Assembly: GCA_964567045.1 (NCBI GenBank)
Contig: CAZMLE010000015.1
Span: 3,183 to 67,182, forward strand
Length of the DNA: 64,000 bases
Source: JAFNGF01 sp964567045
GTDB lineage: Bacteria > Planctomycetota > Phycisphaerae > Sedimentisphaerales > Anaerobacaceae
Direction of reading: 5' to 3'
Positions 15,653-23,686 of this stretch are shown piece by piece. The first letter of the stretch is position 1. Every line of letters begins with the position of its first letter. The translations under genes were made by a program, and so were the position numbers. Below the pieces are notes generated by a model, which saw only the letters and a program-made list of their open reading frames with translations, had not been told where the DNA came from and did not search any database.

Positions 15653-17287
15653 GTGCGAGTAGCATTGGGACAATTCAATGCGACGGTCGGCGATTTGGCC
15701 GGCAATGCCGAGAAGATGCGCAACATCTACGCCCAGGCACTTAAAGGCGGCGTGGACTTGCTGGCCTTTCCAGAAATGGCGGTTTGTGGATATCCGCCGG
15801 AAGACCTGCTGCTGAAAAAACACTTCGTCGAAGATGCCCGTGCGGCGGTGGAGAAACTTGCCGCTGACTGCCCGGACGCTACCCTGATAGTCGGTTTTGC
15901 TGAAAGCTATCAGGGCAAAAGGTACAATTCAGCCGGCGTGCTGCGCAAAGGCCGGATAGAGAAAATCTATCGAAAAGGTCTGCTGCCGAATTATGGCGTG
16001 TTCGATGAGCGAAGGTACTTCGAGCCTGGAACCGAGCCGCTGATAATAAGGTTAAAAAGCCTGAATATTGCCATCACCATCTGCGAAGACCTCTGGGATA
16101 TCAATTGGCTTGGGCGCTTTCTCAAGAATGTCGGCCCAATTCAGCTAATTGTTAATATTTCCGCCTCGCCCTTCCACACGGGCAAGATTACCGCAAGGCA
16201 GGAATTGCTCAGCCGATGCGCCCAAAAGTTCAACTGCGCAGTTGCCTACTGCAATCTTGTCGGCGGACAGGACGAATTGGTTTTTGACGGTCGAAGTATG
16301 TTTACCGACTCGGCAGGAAATATCATCGCCCAGGCCAAAGCATTTGAGGAGGATTTGTTAATCACAGATATCGGGGATCGGGCATCGGGGATCGGGCATC
16401 GGGCATGCGGTCACCCAGCCGACCCTATTGAGGAAGTTTACCAGGCGCTTGTGCTTGGAACCCGAGATTATGCCCGAAAGAACGGCTTCAAGAAGGTCTT
16501 GCTGGGGCTAAGCGGAGGCATCGATTCTTCCGTCACTGCGGCTATCGCCGCTGCCGCTTTGGGACCGGAAAATGTTGTCGGAATCACAATGCCGTCAAAG
16601 TTCAACAGCCCACAGACCATTTCAGATGCCGAAAAACTGGCAAAGAATCTGGGCATCGAATTTCATACCATCCCGATTGGGCCGGTCTTAGAGCAGTTCA
16701 ACAAGGTATTGCAGAGCATACCGGGCTGGGACGGTAAAGGTATCGCCTATGAAAATCTCCAGGCCAGAATCCGGGGCACTATGCTTATGTCACTGAGCAA
16801 TCGGTTGGGCTGTCTTGTACTAACCACCGGCAACAAAAGCGAGACCTCGGTTGGCTATGCGACTCTTTATGGTGACACAGCCGGCGGCTTTGCTGTGATA
16901 AAAGACGTGCCCAAGACGATGATTTATAAATTGGCCGAGCACATAAACAAACACGCTGGCCACGAGGTTATGCCGGCGGACGTGATCACCAGAGCACCAA
17001 CAGCAGAGTTGAGGCCCAACCAAAAGGACACCGATTCACTGCCGGAGTATGACCTGCTTGATAAAATCATCGAGTTTTACGTCGAGCAGGATATGTCACC
17101 GCGCCAGATGGTTGAATCCGACCTGCCGCAAGATGTGGTCCTTAGCGTCATTCGCATGGTCGATAAAAATGAATATAAAAGAAGGCTGTCGCCGCCGGGC
17201 ATAAAAATTACGCCCAAGGCCTTTGGGAAAGACCGCCGACTGCCGATAACCAACCGCTACAGTATAGTGAAAAGTGAGCTAAAATGA
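15653..17287 (+). CDS. nadE: glutamine-hydrolysing NAD+ synthetase
   Basis: Catalyses the last step of NAD synthesis: deamido-NAD + glutamine + ATP to NAD. It has a GTG start behind GGAGG. Residues 1-240 are the nitrilase-type glutaminase with the triad E41 (FPEMAVCGY), K108 (YRKGLLPNYG) and C144 (ITICEDLWD). Residues 265-544 are the synthetase with P-loop LSGGIDSSVT (287-293) and TGNKSETSVGYATLYGD. The length of 544 is normal. Residues about 239-256 (DIGDRASGIGHRACGHPAD) sit in the interdomain linker and are encoded by a tandem DNA repeat, apparently a harmless in-frame insertion. Confidence 0.96.
   Translation: MRVALGQFNATVGDLAGNAEKMRNIYAQALKGGVDLLAFPEMAVCGYPPEDLLLKKHFVEDARAAVEKLAADCPDATLIVGFAESYQGKRYNSAGVLRKGRIEKIYRKGLLPNYGVFDERRYFEPGTEPLIIRLKSLNIAITICEDLWDINWLGRFLKNVGPIQLIVNISASPFHTGKITARQELLSRCAQKFNCAVAYCNLVGGQDELVFDGRSMFTDSAGNIIAQAKAFEEDLLITDIGDRASGIGHRACGHPADPIEEVYQALVLGTRDYARKNGFKKVLLGLSGGIDSSVTAAIAAAALGPENVVGITMPSKFNSPQTISDAEKLAKNLGIEFHTIPIGPVLEQFNKVLQSIPGWDGKGIAYENLQARIRGTMLMSLSNRLGCLVLTTGNKSETSVGYATLYGDTAGGFAVIKDVPKTMIYKLAEHINKHAGHEVMPADVITRAPTAELRPNQKDTDSLPEYDLLDKIIEFYVEQDMSPRQMVESDLPQDVVLSVIRMVDKNEYKRRLSPPGIKITPKAFGKDRRLPITNRYSIVKSELK
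16365..16410 (+). repeat. in-frame tandem repeat inside nadE
   Basis: Short units ATCGGGGATCGGGC and ATCGGGC recur three to four times. Similar words occur in intergenic DNA near 18930 (GAGAATCGGGGATCCAGG). In nadE the insertion keeps the frame and falls in the linker between the glutaminase and synthetase domains. Confidence 0.75.
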
Positions 17288-17293
17288 CTAAAA

Positions 17294-17343
17294 TGCCTAA
17301 AGTGAGCTAAAGGTAAAACTAACAATTTTAGGCACTTTAGGCA
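17294..17343. terminator. possible bidirectional terminator hairpin
   Basis: TGCCTAAAGTG at 17294-17304 is perfectly complementary to CACTTTAGGCA at 17333-17343, with a 28-base loop. It lies between the convergent nadE and SagB/DJ-1 genes and is followed by TTTT on the plus strand. The long loop lowers confidence. Confidence 0.45.
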
Positions 17344-17368
17344 CTTTTAACTTTGGTCAGTCTGTCTT

Positions 17369-18721
17369 CTATCTACCTGCCAGAGCGTCTGCAATTGCCC
17401 TTGCGAAGCCGTTGGCTGCTATTGGACCGGTTGCCGTTATTATAAGGCCGTCCCGTTCAACCGGAACGCCGGTATATCTGGCGCCGGCTCGCTCAAGTGT
17501 CACTCGTTCGGAAATGAAGCTCGTGGCTCTGACGCCGCGAAGCACACCTGCGTTGGCCAGAATCGTAGGCGCCACGGAAATCGCGGCGAGCACTTTTCGC
17601 TTTGCTGCTGCCTCGCGGGCGATATTTAGCGCCACTGGACTATTGAAATATAGCTTTGCTCCCGGCCCTCCGACGAAAATGATTGCATCGTAGTCATCGA
17701 CACTCAGGTCGGTTATCGCAACTGTGGCCTCAGCCGTGTTTCCAAGCATGCCTCTTGTGGTTCCTATCCTTGTACTGGCAACAACCGTCAGGGCACCTGT
17801 CATACCAAGAAAACGCTTGGTATCAAAAAGCTCCCCGTCTTGAAAATTCTCAGCGGGGATAATGAAGACGGCCTTTCTCGGTCTTGCGGGAATTTGCTGG
17901 GGCGGTGTTATGGTCGTTAGGTCTTGTCCTGGCCCTGTTGAGACCTGTTCAGCCGGATAACCAACGGCAACTATGTAAAGCGGCTCGGTGTTTCTCGGCA
18001 GGTTGCATGCGCTTCTGGCATTTCTTGGGTCAAAATCGCCGATTGCGGCAGAACCTAAGGCCAAGTTGACAGCCTGAAGCTGGATATTTTGAGCGATATG
18101 CCCTGCCTGCAATAGGATAAGCTGTCTGGCCTTACCGCTGGAACGGATGCCAATATCTCTCAGAGAGGAGGTAAGAACAAGACAGCAGCCGGCTGAAGCC
18201 ACCGCCTCGGGGTTTATGGTTGCCGCCGCCAATCCGCCTCGCGCATCCATATTCAGGGTTTGTTGCAGGCTGTGTGTATCAGGATTGTATAGATAGACTC
18301 CATCTTGCGTCGCCAGATATAACTGTATTGGGTGGGCTTCGCTCTCTGACAGGGCCGTTCGAGAACGGGTTGGCGCTGGCGCAACTGGTTGGGCCTGCCT
18401 TTCCATCGTGGCAAGACCAGCCCAGGCCAACTGCCCGATCTGAGCAGGTTTAAGGCCTTGCCCGTTAAACCGTTGCGCCCCGATGTATCGGGGCTGGTTG
18501 GCAAAGGTTTCCTCAAGGCTAAGCGAGCCGGTCAATTTTGCCTCGGGAAGCTGAATTATTTTTAGGGTTGAACCACGAGGCCCCCGCGTACGCGGGGGGA
18601 CCCCGCTTCCCGGGAGGCCAGCCAAACAAATCGCCACAAGACCCGGTAAGATTACTGCCACCGCGCAAATAAATTTGAAATTTGAAATTTGAAATTTGAA
18701 ATTGCCCGATACACGTTTCAT
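17369..18721 (-). CDS. exported SagB-type nitroreductase-like/DJ-1-PfpI fusion protein
   Basis: The start has GGGAGGA upstream. A signal peptide precedes the body but is split by an in-frame A/T repeat (NFKFQISNFKF). Residues 60-270 resemble the SagB/ThcOx nitroreductase-like fold (IGQLAWAGLAT, HPIQLYLATQDGVYLYNP, ASAGCCLVLTSS). The FMN-contacting strings usually seen (RRSVR, APSAGALYP) are replaced, so flavin binding is doubtful. Residues 285-445 are a DJ-1/PfpI domain (KAVFIIPAENFQDGEL, AIIFVGGPGA, AISVAPTILANAGVLRG). The nucleophile position, normally Cys in AIC, is Ser. The protein is therefore probably not a standard protease, deglycase or reductase. The fusion is unusual. Confidence 0.72.
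   Translation of the reverse strand: MKRVSGNFKFQISNFKFICAVAVILPGLVAICLAGLPGSGVPPRTRGPRGSTLKIIQLPEAKLTGSLSLEETFANQPRYIGAQRFNGQGLKPAQIGQLAWAGLATMERQAQPVAPAPTRSRTALSESEAHPIQLYLATQDGVYLYNPDTHSLQQTLNMDARGGLAAATINPEAVASAGCCLVLTSSLRDIGIRSSGKARQLILLQAGHIAQNIQLQAVNLALGSAAIGDFDPRNARSACNLPRNTEPLYIVAVGYPAEQVSTGPGQDLTTITPPQQIPARPRKAVFIIPAENFQDGELFDTKRFLGMTGALTVVASTRIGTTRGMLGNTAEATVAITDLSVDDYDAIIFVGGPGAKLYFNSPVALNIAREAAAKRKVLAAISVAPTILANAGVLRGVRATSFISERVTLERAGARYTGVPVERDGLIITATGPIAANGFARAIADALAGR
18581..18598. repeat. in-frame 18-base palindrome in the SagB/DJ-1 gene
   Basis: CCCCCGCGTACGCGGGGG is a perfect palindrome of the same type as 11439-11454. It encodes part of PPRTRGPRGS, a low-complexity linker just after the signal peptide. 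Confidence 0.8.
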
Positions 18722-18976
18722 TTTTCGGTCCTCCCAAGCAGATTTTCTTGTTCATTGTTCATTGTATTTTGTTCATTGTTTTTAACTACGAACTATGAAC
18801 AAAAAACTCAGAACCAGAAATGGATCCAGTCGGAGTATATTATACATTCCGGCCTGAAAATGCGCGGACAAATAGAAAAGATTTGGCGGAAAATCCAATC
18901 CGTCACATCTCTGCCTGGGCAGGGAACCGAGCATCGAGAATCGGGGATCCAGGATGGAGACGTGTCTGTTTGTGAT

Positions 18977-20521
18977 TTAGACGTATAATGCGGTTTGAGT
19001 GGGCAGCGGCAAAAAGACGGTGAAGGTGGAGCCTTTGTCTAATTCGCTTTCGACCTCAATTCTGCCGCGGTGCATATTTACGATTTCTTTAACGATAGCC
19101 AGGCCCAATCCTGTGCCCTTGATCTGCTTGCCTGGGCGTGGCACGCGGTAAAATCGGTCGAAGATTCTTGGAAGAGCCTCTTTGGGTATCCCCATACCAG
19201 TGTCACTAACCCGTATGAGTAATTCTTGCCCAAGTCGTCGGGCACAGATGCTGACCTGACCACCATGCGGCGTAAACTTGATTGCGTTACCGACCAGGTT
19301 CATGACCATTGACTGAATCTTGCCCTCGTCACCCTGCAGCACGCCCAGGTTGTCGGCAATATCTACTTTTAATTGGATACCCTTTGTGTCGGCTAAGTGC
19401 TGTACCGCTGACAGGACCTGTTGTACGACAGCGGTGATATCCACAGGCTCTCGCGAGAATTTGACCGTGCCGGACTCAATCCGTGACACTTCCAGAAGCG
19501 CTTCGATCAGATTCTTCAGAAGGTCTGATTCCTCATCGATGACGGTCAAAAACTTGTGCTTGGTCTGCTCGGTCATATCGTGGTCGCGTAGTATGGTTGT
19601 GATATAGGCCTTAATTGCTGTCAGCGGCGTGCGCAGCTCGTGTGTGACCGAAGAGATGAAGTCGTTTTTCATCCGGTCAATTTCACGCTCACGGGATACA
19701 TCGCGCAGTACCGTAACAATGCCCAACATCGTGCCGTCATTCTTGCGGATGGGAGCTGCCGTAGCCGAGATTGGACATTCCCTGCCGTCTCTGGTGATAA
19801 GAGCGTCACGGTCACCGCCGTTTTCCATTTGTCCAGAACTTAGTACCTTGTCGATAGGACTCTCGACCGGCTTCTTCGTCTTCTCGTCAATGGGATGGAA
19901 AACTTCATCGACTATTTTGCCTTGGACTTCGTGGTATTTCCATTTGGTCAGATTCTCAGCTACTTTGTTGAATAGGATGATTCGCTTTTGGACATCTACC
20001 GCAATGACACCCTCACTCATACTGCAAAGAGTCACCGCCAGAAGTTCTTTCTCTGCTGCGAGCTGTTCTGTTCGTTCTTTGACCAGGGCCTCGAGGTCAT
20101 TATGGTACTGTTTAAGGGCATCTGTGGCCTTTTTGTGTGCCAGGGCTTTTTCTACCACCTGTGGCAGGATTTTCAAATAGTTGCGCTGCGCATCTTTTAT
20201 GATATAGTCATAGGCCCCTGCCTTCATTGCCTTGATAGCGATTTCCTCGTCTCCAGCGCCGGTGGCAAAAATCACCGGGCTATCGTCGGTCAGTTGCAAG
20301 ACGTCAAAGGCCGTCCCATCACCAAGAAGATAATCGACAACTGCTACGTCAAATTTGTCAGAAGTTAAGATGCTTTTTGCCTGGGCAAAAGAGCCGGCTA
20401 TAGTGTAATCGTATGAAAGCCCTTGCTGTTTGACCAATCGCTCGAAGGCTGCCTGATCGATCTTATCGTCTTCGACCAGCAGGATTCTGCATCTGGAATT
20501 TTCCGTAATCTCAGTCTCCAT
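18977..20521 (-). CDS. hybrid sensor: receiver-PAS-histidine kinase
   Basis: I start at the ATG that begins METEITENSR, 13 bases after the upstream response regulator's stop. The frame is open further, but those codons overlap that gene. Domains in order: a receiver (ILLVEDDKID, acceptor Asp in DVAVVDYLLGDG), a coiled coil (about residues 135-165), a PAS domain (ITRDGRECPI, GIVTVLRDVS), HisKA with the phosphorylated His in SSVTHELRTPLTAI, and HATPase (NLVGNAIKFTPHGG, DTGMGIP, GTGLGLAI). No membrane segment is seen, so it is a cytoplasmic kinase. With the two response regulators that follow it forms a phosphorelay. The input signal is unknown. Confidence 0.9.
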   Translation of the reverse strand: METEITENSRCRILLVEDDKIDQAAFERLVKQQGLSYDYTIAGSFAQAKSILTSDKFDVAVVDYLLGDGTAFDVLQLTDDSPVIFATGAGDEEIAIKAMKAGAYDYIIKDAQRNYLKILPQVVEKALAHKKATDALKQYHNDLEALVKERTEQLAAEKELLAVTLCSMSEGVIAVDVQKRIILFNKVAENLTKWKYHEVQGKIVDEVFHPIDEKTKKPVESPIDKVLSSGQMENGGDRDALITRDGRECPISATAAPIRKNDGTMLGIVTVLRDVSREREIDRMKNDFISSVTHELRTPLTAIKAYITTILRDHDMTEQTKHKFLTVIDEESDLLKNLIEALLEVSRIESGTVKFSREPVDITAVVQQVLSAVQHLADTKGIQLKVDIADNLGVLQGDEGKIQSMVMNLVGNAIKFTPHGGQVSICARRLGQELLIRVSDTGMGIPKEALPRIFDRFYRVPRPGKQIKGTGLGLAIVKEIVNMHRGRIEVESELDKGSTFTVFLPLPTQTALYV

Positions 20522-20534
20522 GCGGCGGCTCACT

Positions 20535-20954
20535 TTAATCCGCCATACGTTGGGCGGATAAAGTCCAGCGCAGGTCAACCGTCCTGACTGCCTCGACAAA
20601 CTTTTTGTAATCCACAGGCTTAACTATGTATCCGGCAACACCAAGCCTAAGACTTTCAACCACATCGCGTTCTTTTTCAGAGGTTGCCAGCACAACAACG
20701 GGAATTTTTGCCAGCGATTTATGAGCCTTTAAGGTTTTCAGAAATTCGATGCCGTTGGCTTCCGGTGTCGTCAAATCCAGAAGGATAAGGCATGGTTTTT
20801 TGCCACCTTTGGCTCTTAGATATGCCGACGCCTTTTTGGCGTCAGGTATATCTACCAATTGGTTTGTGACCTTCAAATCCTTGAGTGCACGCTCAACAGT
20901 CACTGCATCCGCTCGGTAAGCTTCGACCAGCAATATTGGTTTGGAACTTCGCAT
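20535..20954 (-). CDS. single-domain response regulator (Rcp1-like)
   Basis: The start at the ATG of MRSSKPILLVE has AGGAGGGG upstream. The 139 residues form one receiver domain with acceptor D60 (LILLDLTTPEANG), LATS and the conserved Lys in YIVKPVDY. In the acidic pocket the usual Glu-Asp or Asp-Asp pair reads Glu-Ala (VEAYRAD), which may weaken Mg binding. There is no output domain. It probably passes phosphate to or from the adjacent hybrid kinase. Confidence 0.88.
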   Translation of the reverse strand: MRSSKPILLVEAYRADAVTVERALKDLKVTNQLVDIPDAKKASAYLRAKGGKKPCLILLDLTTPEANGIEFLKTLKAHKSLAKIPVVVLATSEKERDVVESLRLGVAGYIVKPVDYKKFVEAVRTVDLRWTLSAQRMAD

Positions 20955-21208
20955 CTTCGCCCCTCCTTTCTCACTTTGACTGTGGCGAGGTAGATAGTAC
21001 CTGCTGGCCGTAGCTGCTAAAGGGTGATGGCTCCAGCAAGGGTCGACTCGGGCAGCGGTACTATCTATCAGCAATCAAGAACGCTCGATCATATATCTAT
21101 GGCTGCGAAAGAATCGCAAACGGGAAACGAACACCACGCATTTGTACACGCGCACACCCCCATATAGCTGGCCAGCTCCTTTCAAGATGAAAATCAACAG
21201 GAGCGGGT

Positions 21209-21604
21209 TTACCTGCCTTCGGTATTGACGTACTTTTTCAATTTTTTCCGCAGCGTTCTGCCCAACTGTGTTGGATCAAAAGGCTTTGTTATGTAATCGT
21301 CCGCGCCTTCATACAGCGCCCTGCCCACGTCGGCCATCATTCCCTTAGCCGTCAACATAAAGACCGGTATGTTCTCTGTTTTTTTGTCCTGTTTGAGCCG
21401 GGAGAGCACCTCCAATCCGTCCATTCCAGGCATCATCCAATCCAACAGAATCAAGTCGGGCATCAACTCGGCGGCGATTTCCAGAGCACGGGCCCCGTTA
21501 TCAGCCTGATGTACCTCAAAGCCGTCCAGCTGTAGGTTGTATTGCAAGACCCTGCGGATATGCTCTTCATCCTCAACTACCAAAACAGAGATCCGCTCAT
21601 TCAT
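21209..21604 (-). CDS. single-domain response regulator (CheY-like)
   Basis: The start at MNERISVLVVEDEE has GGGGAG upstream. All receiver hallmarks are intact: E11/D12, acceptor D55 (LILLDWMMPGMDG), T85 in MLTAKG and K107 in YITKPFD. The 131-residue length leaves no output domain. It lies 254 bases upstream of the second response regulator, on the same strand. Confidence 0.9.
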   Translation of the reverse strand: MNERISVLVVEDEEHIRRVLQYNLQLDGFEVHQADNGARALEIAAELMPDLILLDWMMPGMDGLEVLSRLKQDKKTENIPVFMLTAKGMMADVGRALYEGADDYITKPFDPTQLGRTLRKKLKKYVNTEGR

Positions 21605-21910
21605 CGTAAACTCCCCGTCTGGTTTAACTTGGTTTTTGCAGAATGGACTCGCAGTGAAATTGAAGATTTTCAATTGTCGATTTTCAATTTCCCCCTGCTC
21701 ACCCCCAGTTTATAACCCCCACAAACGAGTGTTTCCTAACACGTTTGTCGGTCAAGTTATCGTCATATTAGCAAGGCGATTTCACTCAAAATTACCAATT
21801 GAAGATTGAAATTTGAGAATTTTATGTGCCCCGACTTGATCGGGGGCTTCTGAGTCGGCATCTTGACAGTTTGCCGCACATACCGTACTATCGCAATTGT
21901 GGGCGAAAAG
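21605..21910. other. divergent intergenic region with simple repeats
   Basis: It holds A/T-rich repeat words (GATTTTCAATTGTCGATTTT at about 21665 and CAATTGAAGATTGAAATTTG at about 21798) that also occur near 10490-10520 and 18665-18705. It also holds a short hairpin, CCCCGA-CTTGA-TCGGGG, near 21832. Promoters of the response regulator and the downstream membrane protein should lie here, but no clear consensus is visible. Confidence 0.45.
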
Positions 21911-22450
21911 ATGCTAATCATTCTGCTGGTGGCAGTGAACCTGGCAGCCGGGTTCGGTTTTGCAGTTCCTATCGCCAGGCTGCTGGGCGGTATAAGCGGT
22001 CGGCCGGGCAGAATTCTTCGCTGCCTGGCAGTCCTTATCGGGATATATTTTGTGGAGTGCGTTGCCTTTTCTGCCGGGATGTGCACGCAGGTCTTTAGCG
22101 TAGGGTTGGCTTTCCTCTGGGGCATCATCTTCGGCTTATGGCTGCGCAGCCGGACATCGGCACGCAGAGCTTTGACGGCATCGTTTTTGGTATCTATTTA
22201 TACCAGCCTGCCGACAGCTTCTTTTTGTATCCTCATCCCCGTGGCAGGGCTTGTCGGAGGAGGACATATTTTAAGTGCTCAGGAGGGAACCAGCTTTGGC
22301 ATTCCTGATTTTCTGCCGTGGCCGTTTAACACTATATTTGGTTTTTTTGCAGCCCTTTTGATAGGCACACTTGTATTCAAAACGATAATTACAACTGGCG
22401 AAGTTAGCCTGCTCATTCATCTTGGAGAAAACCCCGCTATTGGGCGTTAG
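21911..22450 (+). CDS. hypothetical membrane protein upstream of dxr
   Basis: I start at the ATG of MLIILLVAVNLAAGF rather than 16 codons earlier, because the earlier residues are polar and not membrane-like. The 179-residue protein has about five hydrophobic helices, with WGIIFGLWLRSR between helices 3 and 4. It ends five bases before dxr, so it is very probably co-transcribed with dxr and rseP. Function unknown. Confidence 0.68.
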   Translation: MLIILLVAVNLAAGFGFAVPIARLLGGISGRPGRILRCLAVLIGIYFVECVAFSAGMCTQVFSVGLAFLWGIIFGLWLRSRTSARRALTASFLVSIYTSLPTASFCILIPVAGLVGGGHILSAQEGTSFGIPDFLPWPFNTIFGFFAALLIGTLVFKTIITTGEVSLLIHLGENPAIGR

Positions 22451-22455
22451 CATTT

Positions 22456-23661
22456 ATGACAAAACGTATCGCCATTTTAGGTTCGACTGGTTCGGTGGGC
22501 AGAAAGGCACTGCGGGTAATAGATGCACTTGGCCCTGAGTACGTGATTATCGCATTGAGCGCTCACACAAGCGTTGAGCTTTTGGCTGAGCAGGCCAGGC
22601 GTTACAGGCCGAAATACGTCGCCGTCACAGATGCCAAGCATGCGGCGAAGGTTAAGGATTTGGTCCGCGATTTGGACGCAGAGGTTCTGGCCGGGCCGGA
22701 GAGTCTGGTTGAGATCGCAGACCTTGAAGAGGCTGATATTGTTCTTACTGCCGTTGTCGGCGCTGCCGGTCTGTCCTCGGCTTTATCGGCCGCCAAGAAG
22801 GGCAAAAAACTTGCTATCGCCAATAAAGAGCCGCTCGTTATTGCAGGTGAGCTGCTTACAAAAACCGCCAGCCAGAGCGGCAGCACAATTTTGCCGGTGG
22901 ACAGCGAGCACTCAGCGATTTGTCAGGCTATGCGGTCAGGCTCACGCCAGGAAGTTAGTAGAATCATACTGACTGCTTCGGGCGGGCCATTTAGAAAAGC
23001 CGGCATCGAGGATTTGCAGTATGTAACGCTGGAGCAGGCGCTGGCTCACCCAATATGGGACATGGGGCCGAAAATAACTATTGATTCGGCGACAATGATG
23101 AACAAGGCCTTCGAGGTTATCGAGGCCCACTGGCTTTTTGATATGCCGGTGGAAAGGATAGAGGTTCTGGTCCACCCGGAGTCAATAGTTCATTCGCTGG
23201 TTGAATTTGTGGATGGCTCGGTAATCGCACAAATGGGTCAGCCCGATATGTGTCTGCCGATTCAGTATGCTCTGACGTATCCTGCGCGTGTTGCCGGGAT
23301 CGGCAAGCCTCTCCGGCTGGAAGAAATTGGCACGCTTACGTTTGAGAGGCCGGATTTCCAGACGTTTCGTGCGCTGCCGTTAGGGTACGAAGTTGCGCGG
23401 ACAGGCGGCACGGCGCCGGTGGTTTTCAATGCTGCTAATGAGGCCGCCGTGCAAGAGTTCCTGGCGGGTACCATTAAATTTGTTAATATAGTTGAGCTAA
23501 CCGAGCACTGCCTGAACAAACATAATGTTAAAAGACAGGTCGGCCTTGAAGAATTACTTGAGGCGGATGCCTGGGCAAGAAGAGAGGTCAAAAATAGTCT
23601 AAAGCAAAAAGCGTTTAGCCGTCGTCGCCACGGCGACGGTCAAATCCAAATCACGATTTGA
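22456..23661 (+). CDS. dxr: 1-deoxy-D-xylulose-5-phosphate reductoisomerase
   Basis: Second enzyme (first committed step) of the MEP isoprenoid pathway: DXP + NADPH to MEP. The NADPH site is ILGSTGSVGRKALRV (residues 6-20). The metal and substrate motifs PVDSEHSAI, LTASGGPFR and IDSATMMNKAFEVIEA are present, along with VHPESIVHS. The length of 401 is slightly long because the last ten or so residues (SRRRHGDGQIQITI) come from a dispersed palindrome that supplies a new C-terminus. It sits immediately before rseP, a common arrangement. Confidence 0.96.
   Translation: MTKRIAILGSTGSVGRKALRVIDALGPEYVIIALSAHTSVELLAEQARRYRPKYVAVTDAKHAAKVKDLVRDLDAEVLAGPESLVEIADLEEADIVLTAVVGAAGLSSALSAAKKGKKLAIANKEPLVIAGELLTKTASQSGSTILPVDSEHSAICQAMRSGSRQEVSRIILTASGGPFRKAGIEDLQYVTLEQALAHPIWDMGPKITIDSATMMNKAFEVIEAHWLFDMPVERIEVLVHPESIVHSLVEFVDGSVIAQMGQPDMCLPIQYALTYPARVAGIGKPLRLEEIGTLTFERPDFQTFRALPLGYEVARTGGTAPVVFNAANEAAVQEFLAGTIKFVNIVELTEHCLNKHNVKRQVGLEELLEADAWARREVKNSLKQKAFSRRRHGDGQIQITI
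23618..23640. repeat. GCCGTCGCC-family palindrome in the 3' end of dxr
   Basis: CCGTCG/CGACGG stem around TCGCCACGG. The same family occurs at 32364, 54835 and 59338 (core GCCGTCGCC...GGCGACGGC followed by TAA in two cases). Here it is translated as RRRHGDG. Confidence 0.8.
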
Positions 23662-23686
23662 CTCTTTCGCGAGACAGGAATCACTA

